Shown one piece after another: positions 24,541-35,148 of a stretch of 64,000 nt of DNA. Below the pieces are notes generated by a model, which made no database searches, had not been told where the DNA came from, and saw nothing but the letters and a program-made list of their open reading frames with translations. Source of the DNA: Carallia brachiata (taxonomy: Eukaryota > Streptophyta > Magnoliopsida > Malpighiales > Rhizophoraceae); assembly GCA_021464245.1 (NCBI GenBank), contig JADCRB010000098.1, positions 372,001 to 436,000 on the forward strand, given 5' to 3'. A program made the translations under genes and the position numbers. Numbering within the stretch: position 1 is the first letter of the stretch; every line of letters begins with the position of its first letter.

Positions 24541-27500
24541 ATGGTGGCGTACGGAAACTCCTTGTTACTGGGTATACTTGCATTTCTTGCAATGCAGCTT
24601 CCTATGATAATGGCAGGTTAGCGCATCCAATTGCCCTCAGCCCCTTTTAGAAATGTACTACTTAGTGTGCATTTAATTCATATGCCTTTTCATGGGAGTA
24701 AAAAATATGTTTCTCTTGGCGGTTCTCTTTGTTTTGTGCAATAGCACGGTTCTGAAGATGGGTTCTGGTTGTTACCTAGCATTCTTTGTATGTGTAGTGG
24801 GGTTGGTTGGTTTCGTTTGGTTTCTTTGTCGTTCCGTTTTTTGTGCTAAGAATTTTGTACAATATGTGAGGCTATGTTGTTCCTGGGAGCTCGTGACCCA
24901 TTTATCTTTTCGGATATGAGTCGTAGGCAACTGGATAGAATTAATGCAAGTAGAATAGTGGCCCGTGCAAAATATTGAAAGAGGATTGGTTCTGGCGGTT
25001 TATGTGGATTTCCGAAGATGCATGTCTATTTTGTGTCAATCAGTGCAGTTTGATATTTGGTTTCTGCATTTTACCTTTTGATTTTGGTAGCGTACTGCTT
25101 GTAAGTTGTAAACATGAATGTTGTGTTGATGGTCTATTGGTGTAATGCGCATTAGTATGCCATTCAGTCATGGTCTTAGCTTGGAAAATTTTGCTGTTGT
25201 ATTTTCGGGTTTGGCAATACATAATTTGGCCTATTCATGACTATTGGTGAGGATATCACTACAAGCTCTACATGATGCCAAATGCCTATGATAATGTGCT
25301 TAATTGATTTGAAGGTGGGGGTGGGTAAATGGAATCTTTGTTGATTTATTTGTCCTTGTAGTGTAAAGATTTTCATAACTCTCTGTTCTAGTTGCCTTCT
25401 TTGACACAATTGGTCTCAATATTCAAATTGCGGATAAATTCAATGTGGCTAATTGAGTGTCTCCAGGGATATTATTTTGTACTTTTTTTTAAATTTTCCG
25501 CTTGGATCTGCATAACATGATATATTTGACGTCCCAAGTAATCCAGCATTGCCACAATAAGTGTGGAGCAAATTGTTGTGTGAGCAGACTCAGCACCGAT
25601 AGCGAATTTTCTAGCTGCAACATTAATCATCAACATTCTCCTTTTTCTTTGCTGATGAATTTCCAAGAAAAATGTTCCCCTAATTGATCATGACCTTTTG
25701 CATGCCTACAGATTGCCCCTTGAATTTGAATGCATCAAATTTTACTCTAGCAGCTTCTATATGCTCGAATAAGGATGACAGAAGAAAGTGCTGCCGCTAT
25801 ATTAATGCCTTTGTTTCAGCTTCAATTGCTCGCTATGCAAATGCCACTGGCAATCTTGGGGTGCCATCGAATCTCACTGATATCTGCCTCCAGTCCATTT
25901 CACAAACAATGGATCTGTATGGAGTTCCGCATAATGCAACTGCATTTTGTGGTTTTGGGACAAAAATCCCAGTTAGCTATGAATGCAAGGGTCAAAATAC
26001 TGTCGCTCAGATGCTGCAGTCGCCAAAATTCATTGATGTCATGCAAAATTGTAAAGTGCCCCTTTCAGCAGAGAGCAGTTGCAGGAAGTGTTTAAATGCT
26101 GGCATTGTGTACCTTCATCATCTGGTTGGGACTGATGACAATGTGACATTGAGCACTTGCCGTGATGCAACTTTTGCTGCTGTTGCAAGCCAAGTTGATG
26201 ATGCTTCAGCTGCATCTTTTGCAAGCTGTTTTTTTCAAGTTCAAGGGCTTATCATTCCTGCTGGTAGTAGTGCTTTTCTGTATCATTCATCAATCCTCTT
26301 TCTCGTAGTTGCCACCCTTGTTCTTAGTTATCTGTATATGTTCTGTTTTTTCGGAAATTGACATAGTATTAAAAAGTCTATTTGTCGTATATTTCTCTTG
26401 CACGGGAGGAAATGATCTTTTTAATATTGAAGAAGGCATACAGTTTTCACTCAAAAAAAAAAAAAAAAAGAAGAAGAAGGCATACAGTTTATGGTTTAAA
26501 AGAAATTGAAATAATTGGTAGGCAATGGTTTTACTAATGATTGGTTGGTCCACATTGAGTGGATGTCCTACTGGGTCAAATGCTCCCCATTTACTCGTAG
26601 AGGACCTATTCACTTATTCAGCCTCTCTGAGACTTTTTTTAAAACTCTACCCTAGGCCTGTTTTCCCAGCCATACTATGTGACACGGACCATTTGGTTGG
26701 TTTTAGAACTGAACTACCAAATGTTGTTTATGAACTTTATTGCAGAGAAAATTTCTATTTTTAGTTAGGAAGGCATTATATGAATTCTATTGTAAATTGT
26801 TTCCGGTGGCTTTTTGCTAATGGGATTCTCGCACTATGTTCCTGTCGCATTTAACAATTGTTTTATTGTGGAATGCTTGTTTCAGAGACATCTCCATCTG
26901 CATTGACCCCTCAGACTTCTCCGAGTCCGCCGCTTGCCGCTGGCCCAAGTCAACAATGTTGGGAGTCTCCAATAATGGAAACCACCGTACTTACCACCTG
27001 ACATTAGTTCCAGGGGTTGGCCTTGCAGTTGCAGGAGTTGCTATGACGATGCTAATAGTCTTGGTGGTCCTTATTCAAAGGAAAAGCAGAGGTCTAAAGG
27101 AAATTGGAAACATAGATAAAACTTATTCGAAGGCTTTCCCTCATCCTCTGCCTACGAATAAAATTCAAGGTGCAAAGAGTACTTCCTAGCACGACAGTTC
27201 ATTTATTTTCCACGTGTTACTCATCATTTCTTTTTTGGGTGTGGGTGGGTGGGCAATTGTTTCATCTAGGCCCTACGTCAACGTTCCGAAAATACAGCTA
27301 TAAGGAGATTAAAAAGGCAACAGATAACTTTAATACAATCATTGGACAAGGAGGATTTGGTACCGTCTACAAAGCTCAATTTAGTGATGGCTTAGTGGCA
27401 GCAGTGAAGCGGATGAACAAAGTTTCAGAGCAACTGGAGGATGAATTTTGTAGGGAAATTGAACTTCTTTCTAGACTGCATCATCGTCATCTTGTCGCTC

Positions 27501-29511
27501 TGAGGGGATTGTGCATTGAAAAGCACGAAAGGTAATTTTTTTATCAGTGCATTTGCGTGTGATTGTCACTGATTCCTCTATTAACTGGTCTCTTTTTGCA
27601 TTCTCCTCCTCTCATTGTAATTGGTTAAGGTATTGACAACATTAGAGGATAGCTGGATGATATTACCTTTTTCTGTTTATGCTTTTTTCCTTATGGTCAT
27701 GTTTCTTGCACATGTTTGAGTCACGAAAGCAATCTCTTTGTACAAGAAGCATAAGGCTGCATATATCTAATCCTTCCCAGTGGGACACCCTTTACATTTG
27801 TATTGCACAGGGACCTGTTTCAACATGAGTTTAATCCTGTGAATGGGAAAACTAGTTTTTAATACACGATTTATCGAATTCTCATTAAAAGAATATGTTC
27901 CTTGAATGACCTTATTACTAATGAAATAGCAAATTAAAATTCTTTGGGTGGATTGATGGCAGGTTTCTCATGTACGAATACATGGCCAATGGAAGCCTTA
28001 AGGATCATCTTCATTGTATGTTTCCTTACCCCTTGAGAAGTTTGTTTCCATGGTCTTTATGAATCAGTATGCTAGTTGTCAACAGATGAAATCAATTTCA
28101 TATGCACACTGACACACATAAGCACATGTAATCATGTATTTGTCAAGAAAAGACAATTTCAGGCAACACGAAACCATGGATTCAAATGCCATTAAAGATG
28201 TCATTTCAGTCGGTCACTTCCTAAAATTTTTCCATCATACTTTTTATAGAGTTACCTTCCTGCTTTATGCAGCCTCCGGGAAAAATCTGCTGAGCTGGCA
28301 GACGAGAATGCAGATTGCAATTGATGTGGCTTATGCTCTGGTGATTACCTTATATATGCTTACCCTGAGAATTATTAGTTTGGTTTCAAAATTTTGATTT
28401 GGACAAAGTAACACTATATGGTTTGTTCTTTCCAATCTCATTTTTACTTTCTTTCAGGAGTACCTCCATTTCTATTGTGATCCACCTTTATGCCACAGAG
28501 ACATTAAGTCCAGCAACATTTTGCTCGATGAAAATTTTGTTGCCAAGGTATGCACAAGATGAACTTGTGGATTTTCTTATTTATCTCATCATTATTGTGG
28601 CCAAAATAGCATTTTGGATTTATTTACTGTAAAGGAAATGCATGTGTCTTCCTGTAGAATATGGCTGATTTGTTGATAACATTTGAACTAGCATATAGAA
28701 AGTTTGAAGAAACCTGGCAACCTGAAAGATCACACGTCAATTTTATTTTCCAGGTTGTCTTATCAAATCTTATTATTCAGAAAATAATTGACATTCAGGT
28801 TGCGGATTTTGGCCTTGCACATTCCTCAAAGGATGGTTCCATTCGCTTTGAACCAGTGAATACCAACATGCAAGGAACCCCAGGTTAGCGAAGGCACTTT
28901 GGCCACCAACATGTAACTTGATATCTTTGTACGTACTAAGAGGTCCAAATACTAAATTTTTTTCAGGTTACATGGATCCAGAATATGTCATCATGCAAGA
29001 GCTCACAGAAAAAAGTGATGTGTACAGCTATGGTGTGGTATTGTTGGAAATAGTGACTGCAAGAATAGCAATACAAGATGGCAAGAATCTGGTGGAATGG
29101 GCTCAAATGTTAATGGCATCAGAATCTTCGTTACCCGACTTAGTCGATCCATGTATCAGGGATTCCTTTGACTTTGACCAGCTTCAAACAGTTGTGACTA
29201 TTGTAAAATGGTGTACCCAGAGGGAAGCAAGCGCTAGGCCTTGTATCAAACAGGTCCTCAGGCTTTTGTATGAGAGTTCAGATCCCATGCACAGTGGGCT
29301 TGTACGAGCTGTGGAAGACGAAGAGTATGAAGGAAGTGAACGGAGAGGTAGGACAAGTAAAGGCAAAATGCAGAGGAGTGATGTGTTTTTTCATAGCGGG
29401 GATATAAGGAATCTTGCTTCTTCTTCAAGTACATCAAGGTCATATTGTAGTAGAAGCTTTTTGCTTGAAACTGGATCCCCACAATCTCCTCCAAATATGC
29501 TCTCCCTTTGA
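24541..29511 (+). CDS. SPARK-domain receptor-like kinase (At1g49730 type)
   Basis: Nine exons: 24541-24616, 25712-26263, 26888 (or 26886)-27169, 27270-27531, 27963-28015, 28273-28340, 28458-28547, 28799-28883 and 28967-29511; about 670 residues. Exon 1 encodes a signal peptide. Exon 2 encodes the Cys-rich extracellular SPARK domain ([20 protein letters not shown] to CFFQVQGL). Exon 3 has a short stalk and a TM helix (about 250-272). Exons 4-9 encode the kinase: [11 protein letters not shown], Lys350, HRD 444-446, DFG 464-466 and GTPGYMDPEY. It is thus an apparently active RD Ser/Thr kinase at the plasma membrane. Related SPARK kinases act in arbuscular mycorrhiza; the role of this clade is not settled. 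With the standard exon-3 acceptor (26886) the stalk frame hits a TGA at 26999. Using an acceptor 2 bases downstream restores the frame. A transcript is needed to decide. Confidence 0.82.
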
Positions 29512-30589
29512 TGCCAATCATTTTTTTTCTCACCCCAACCACCAAGCTTGGTCGATGGGTTAGCCATTGCAGATGAACATTACCTGATATTTACATTCCT
29601 TTTAAGGCTAAAGTGTGCATTTTTTCTTTCATGCATTGATGAAACGAATAATTTGATTCTGCAATAATAATTTTGATTGGCAGCGTGACCTCTGACCGAG
29701 GTTCCCATCATACATAAATTTGCTTCTCCATTTCCAGTTTGACAAATTTTGACAGAAGAAGAGATTGATTCTCCTGGCTGTGGAAACTAAAGTTGATTTC
29801 CTGGTGCGCTCGCACATAATTTTTTTTTTCCTTATCATTATATTTGACTTTTTAAAAAAAAAAATAAAGTTGAGGTTAAGATTTTGTTGTTGTTGTTATT
29901 ATTATGTATTATATTTGACCTTTGTTGTCAATTTTTTCTATTTCAATTTTGGTGATACTATCCAAGGCCTGCACATTTATTGAATTGGATTCTATAGTTC
30001 TCCAAATCCTAAAGCGTTACTTAAAATGACCCACACGACATATTAGCGTCGAATTCTCCTTTCAGATTTCTCTCCTTTGTTGTCCTCTTAGTTGATATAC
30101 GGCTTACACATTCAGTATTTTAGGAGCCAGCAACTTGCTTCTCCCGCCGTCACCGGTACATTTCAACACTGTTCTCCCTCTCATCGCCTGACGGCACCAG
30201 TCCATTCCATCTCTACGCTAAGAAACATGTAATCAACACGGTTCTCAGGGTCTCACTTCGACCAACTCCAAAGGTTACCAGGGGGTGTTGAGGCAAATTC
30301 ATTAGTTATAAGAGATGATAAAGCACAATTTAACAGCCAAATGAAAGGTAAACACCAATTAAGGGACCATGCATGATACTGACAAAATGAATTGCATACC
30401 CAGAAAACGAAAACAGAAAAAAAAAAAAAAAATGTACACTCACTAATACTAATACACTGGATGTCAATGTATCAGTTTTGGTTCCGCACATATAATTTCT
30501 TCATTTTCCGCTTATTGCCTTTCTAGTCAATAACTTCAATAATAGTCGATGTTACTGGACCCAAAATAATTGAAGAAATTCGCCCTTAT
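29512..30589. other. shared 3' region between two convergent kinase genes
   Basis: The receptor kinase ends at 29511 (plus) and the MAPKKK-like gene ends at 30590 (minus), so this kilobase holds both 3' UTRs. A T-rich stretch lies at 29820-29945 and an A run at 30418-30432. No gene or repeat is recognised. Confidence 0.5.
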
Positions 30590-31804
30590 TTATCCTACTA
30601 AAACAATACAAGATAAATTCACCCTATATATACGAGTCAAACCCCAACTAAAAATGACTTGAGCCGAACCGGCTTGAAAAAACACCAGTACACACACACT
30701 ATAACTAGAATCATCATCGTGTTTGTCGTACATGCCAAATTCACAAGGATATTCAGGAGGACTATATATAGAAGATGAACTGCTGCTTGAAAAAGAACAC
30801 CATCCTGGAGGAGGCAAACTATCTTCGGAAGGGTTTCTTGAGAAAGAACACCTTTCTAGAGGAGGGACATTTTCTTCACTAGAACTGGCTGAGAAGGACA
30901 AGAATCCCGGAGGGAGCTCAATGCTGTCAAGACATTTTCTTACGGACAGTAATTCTTCAGATTGAGGCGGAGAAATCAACGTAGATGGGGTTGGAGGGAG
31001 TGGATCAATTACAAAAGGGTGTTTTAAGAGCATCTTAGCAGTCCATCGTTTGTTCGGATTCCAATTGAAACACTTCTTTAAGAAATCCTTTGCATTCTCG
31101 GACATGCTTTTAGGTATTGTTGGTGGCAACTTAAAGGTGGCAAGGTGCATCATTAAGCAGTCCATATCAGGAATGTCCCACCATGCATTCCTTCCAGTGA
31201 TCATCTCTATTACCACACACCCAAGAGACCAGATATCCAATGGTGGCTCGATTAGGCCTAGTCCGACCGATTCTGGCGACATGTAAAATGGAGTTGCTCG
31301 AAACTTTTTCTTCCAAAAGTCACCATATCGTTTTTCATCTCCAGGTACTTTTGCCTTTCCAAAATCCGCAATCTTGAGCTGCTTAGTACCATCTCCATTC
31401 GGAAAAACCAGAATATTACGAGGCTTGAAGTCACCATGAACAAATCCCCTTTTGTGGATTTTCCTAAGCCCCTTGAGCAGCATTCTAGTGTAATACTGAA
31501 CCATAGGCTCTGGCAATTTGCCTCCACTCTCTTTGATAAGGTCTTTCAAGGTTCCTCCTGGCGCATACTCGAGTAAAAGATTGTACAATTTCTGACCGCT
31601 TTCACAACTTACAAAACCATCAAAACATTGAACTATCCCCTTGCATCCAGTGAATTTTTCCAGTACTGTCTTCTCTTTCAGTAGAGAAGCAGAATGTGTA
31701 AGACTTGCAGTCTTGATAGCCATTAATTTGTTGTCTTTCATTCTTACAAGATAGACAACACCATACGATCCTTTCCCAAGAACTTTTATCTTGGAAAATT
31801 CCAT
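30590..31804 (-). CDS. MAPKKK17/18/20-like protein kinase
   Basis: Intronless gene of 404 residues. The kinase domain fills residues 4-267: Gly-rich loop GKGSYGVVY (10-18), Lys31 in MAIK, catalytic loop HGDFKPRN (123-130), DFG 147-149, SPE 176-178 and subdomain XI NKRWTAKMLLKHPF. A Ser/Pro-rich tail follows, with repeats of LPPGF/PPLER type. The single exon and small size fit the plant MEKK-like MAPKKK13-21 clade, which phosphorylates MAPKKs, for example in ABA and wound responses. The usual Arg of the catalytic HRD is Gly here, so activation need not depend on activation-loop phosphorylation. The last 20 residues or so look unconserved and may be a late extension. The nearest named member cannot be fixed from sequence alone. 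Confidence 0.85.
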   Translation of the reverse strand: MEFSKIKVLGKGSYGVVYLVRMKDNKLMAIKTASLTHSASLLKEKTVLEKFTGCKGIVQCFDGFVSCESGQKLYNLLLEYAPGGTLKDLIKESGGKLPEPMVQYYTRMLLKGLRKIHKRGFVHGDFKPRNILVFPNGDGTKQLKIADFGKAKVPGDEKRYGDFWKKKFRATPFYMSPESVGLGLIEPPLDIWSLGCVVIEMITGRNAWWDIPDMDCLMMHLATFKLPPTIPKSMSENAKDFLKKCFNWNPNKRWTAKMLLKHPFVIDPLPPTPSTLISPPQSEELLSVRKCLDSIELPPGFLSFSASSSEENVPPLERCSFSRNPSEDSLPPPGWCSFSSSSSSSIYSPPEYPCEFGMYDKHDDDSSYSVCVLVFFQAGSAQVIFSWGLTRIYRVNLSCIVLVG

Positions 31805-32394
31805 GACTGCAGCAGCTTATCTGTGACTCAATTATGATCCTAAAAGTGTTTTTGTGGTATTGTTGTTTTTTGGAGGTGGATCGGGTATATATAGACACAG
31901 GTTGTAAGAGTTTACTCGGAATAGGAGTACAGTGTTTATTTCGGACCAGGACTGCGAAATTTCGTTCATTTAGTTTTCCAAATCCTCATCGTATGAGGAA
32001 AGTCCGCATATCACATATGGATAGGAATGAGGCCGGATTGGTCTTCTCTTCTGCTCCTTTTTATCTCATACCAGCAATACTCTCGGGCGAGGGTCCCGTC
32101 CGACGCGTCAACTTCCGGTGATCTTAGCGGATCAACGAAATTTTTTCTTTTCATCGTTTTCAGGAATTTCTTGATTCGACGTTCTTGATGACTGTTTCTT
32201 GGAGTCGCTGTGGCCGTGAAAGGGCTGAGGAGGACATGGAGATGGAGTTGCCAGAGGATGCGCGTTGGCGCGTGCACCAGGGAGCGCTTGAGATTCTCGT
32301 TCCGCTCTGTAATCTCGATGCCTGAACTCCGTTGGAGGAATGTTCTGAGAGATAGAGAGAAAAACCTACGGAAATTTCGAACTTTTTGCCACGC
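31805..32394. other. upstream region of the MAPKKK-like gene
   Basis: This holds the 5' flank of the minus-strand kinase and, toward the right, unique G/C-richer sequence at 32180-32390. One plus frame there reads MEMELPEDARWRVHQGALEI before a stop codon at about 32329; the opposite strand is also open. I cannot identify a protein and list it only as a possible relic. Confidence 0.35.
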
Positions 32395-32830
32395 CCCTCC
32401 ATGGCCTCTCCTCCACAGCCCAAAACATCCGCTCCCAAGAAGCGCTTTTCAAAACCCACCACCAAAACTACATCTCCAGCAACCCCCACAACAGCATCAA
32501 CCACTTTAGAGATGAGTCCCACCCCAGACCCCGTTCCTTCCAAAAAGGTACCTCTTTTTCCTTCATTCTTAATCACCCATTTCTTTAATTTGCTTATACT
32601 TAAGAAATTAACGTTTTGCTGGCGAAATTCAGTTTTTTTTTTTTTTTTTGGGTATGCAAGAAGCCAAGAACCCAAGATATCTGTTTTAAGCGTCGATTTG
32701 TCTCTTCCTTGAACCGCTTGATGATGATTCCATTAGAAGGAAATAGTTGAATGTAGTTGAAAACTATGCCTTTAAGCCCAATGCTCTCGTTTTTGAAAGG
32801 AAAGCAATTTTAGAGTCACATTGGGTGGCT
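32395..32830 (+). pseudogene. truncated duplicate of DJ-1C exon 1 and start of intron 1
   Basis: The sequence matches the 3' two thirds of exon 1 of the DJ-1C gene 2.8 kb downstream ([20 protein letters not shown] here, [20 protein letters not shown] there). It keeps the exon-1 donor (AAAAAGGT) at 32546-32553 and about 280 bases of intron 1 up to the CAATGCTCTCGTTT motif near 32779. The transit-peptide start and all later exons are missing, so no DJ-1 protein can be made. It is a duplicated 5' fragment, not a retrocopy, because intron sequence is included. Confidence 0.85.
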
Positions 32831-35148
32831 GGAGAAGGTGGCCATACTTTACTAATATTTATTATAGAAAAAAATTGTATGAGCGAATGAAAAATTATCA
32901 GATAATTTTTTAGAAATATTTTAATTGTTAGATTTATTATACAATTAATTGAATTTATCATACAATAAAAATATAATGATTTTTTTTTTATTTGGTTATA
33001 CTTGTAATTAAAATAATTACACAATGAATGAATTCAATAAGTTGCGGTCTGACAATTTTTCTAGTTATGCAACATGATCCTAAATTATAATTAGTTATTA
33101 ATTTAATATAATTATATTTATAAAATATAAAAAAATAAAATTTAAAATAAAATAAATATTATTTTAAAATTTAAAAATATAAATTTCATATAGTATATAT
33201 TAAAAATTATCAATATAATTATATATTATGAATAATAAATTACATTTCATTCCTTGTGTATACGGTGAGACTCACAACTTTTTCTTTTTGAAAATGTCTT
33301 CCATACAGACCTTCGATCAGAATTCAGAGCCATCTCTCGGCTGCCTTCTCCTCTCCTCCCTATCCCTCTCGCACTCATTTTACCGTAATTCCACCGATTT
33401 GTTGAGGCTTCCACCCAATCGTGAGTGGGGGACATAAACCCCATTTTTCTACGTTTCAACCTTTGATTGCTGATTAAAAAGAATACCAGTAATTTATCCT
33501 ATCATATTGCAGGGGCAAATCACATATCTGCAGTGAGCTGCTTCCCATTTTGTGCCAAAAAGTCACCATGAATTTGCTATTAGACTGTGGTTTGACGCTC
33601 AATAATGTAATAATGAGTAGCGCTCAAGAATATTTGTATTTATTATTGAACAAAAAATACACTCAGTAGTCTTCATGCTTAATCACAATGAAAGATTATC
33701 ACCATAAATATAGAGTATTATTACACTTTCAAATTTTTTTGTCCAATATTTTATTTAAATTGTAAGAGCTTTTCACTTTTTATAACGATAATTTTATTTT
33801 TTTTAATTAAAAAAAACTAAATTTTTTATTAAAAAAGATAAAACAATTATCGCAAAAAATAAAAGACCCGTTGCAATTCAGCAAAAAAAAAATCCAACAA
33901 TAATTTTTGGTGCAATATTTTATTGATATATATAATCAACGATAATTGTATCAATATCATGATGCTTGTATTATCATCCAAAATGGTAACTTGGTGTTGA
34001 TCCGATACGCTTTCTCCTGCATTAATTCGAATTTGAGTCATTTTATTGTTGTCCACCTCTGATTAAATCGAAATTTATATTGAGACATGATATTAAATTT
34101 TAAACTTGGTAATACTGAGATTAAGCGTAGAAAAAGTTTATTCGAGTTCAACATTATCCATGTGATAAGTCTTATTTATAAGAAAATTAAATGAGGATGT
34201 TAATAATTTAAAAACTGTCATTAATTCGTAGGTATTATGACGAACATATCTACACACTTTTTTTTAGATTGAAAAAAAAATTCATGTTGCTTATATTTGT
34301 CCGTGTCAAAAACAGTCTTCATTCAATGAAATGTTTTTGTTTAAGAGATTTTTAGTATCAACATATTATTTTCAGTTTTATGTTATATGATTTGAAAAAA
34401 AAAAATCATATACTAATACGGATCTAGAAATTTTTATTGGGGGGCAAAATTTTTTTTTTTTATACATGGGGGCAAAAGTTACATAAACATATAAAACAAT
34501 AGCAAAAGAAAGTAGATATAAAATTTAGGATGATAAAATGCTAATTTGAGGAGAGATAATAGATTACAATTAAGATAAATTATACTTAAATATACTTAAA
34601 TTTTTATTTTGGGGGTGAACAATTGCAACATATCTGCGCTGCACACTGCACTTATTTTATGTTAAAAAAAAAAAAAAAGAATAACTACGACTACTTTGGA
34701 AACGGCCACGGGCCGCCATATTCCCAATCCTCATAGGATTTGGATTTTGGGCCAATGTAATGCCGTTAGATGACTTTTAATTCACAAGATAACTAGCGTT
34801 AATTAGACGCAAAAGCATAGAACAGGCCTCCTCCCGTAAGCCAACCCAATAATTAATTCAAAAGTTGCCTCTTTGCTTAAAAAAATGGGCTCAGATCGGC
34901 TAATCCAATCCAATTCACTGAACAGCTGGATGGCATCCACCCAAACCCAAGCTAAGCCTCTTGGCCTTTCAAATTAATTTGTAATTTCTCATCCCATTCC
35001 CGAGGTAAATTTCTAAAGGACGCTGCCGTTTGCTGGGTCGTTTAAGAGTTTCGGAAGCCGAAATCAATGTCCGGATAAGGCGAAAGTTCACACGAAAAAA
35101 GGCTCAGCGGTTGGTGGACAAAAGTGATTGATACATTATTCATCAACA
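32831..35148. other. spacer between DJ-1C fragment and DJ-1C gene
   Basis: The DNA is A/T-rich without a gene. The block 33075-33210 (ATTAATTTAATATAATTATA) has a similar partner at 61750-61900. The last 400 bases (34700-35148) are less A/T-rich and should contain the DJ-1C promoter and leader. No certain promoter motif was found. Confidence 0.45.

Noticed and set aside
26290..26613. 107-codon minus-strand frame with a Phe run
   Set aside because: It is an artefact of a poly(A) tract within intron 2 of the receptor kinase.
28753..28798. Upstream CAG acceptor for the DFG exon of the receptor kinase
   Set aside because: It would add residues not found in kinases between subdomains VIb and VII. 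The acceptor at 28798 gives the exact VADFG junction.
32160..32675. 171-codon minus-strand frame
   Set aside because: It runs antisense through the DJ-1C exon copy, whose plus-strand reading is conserved with the real gene.
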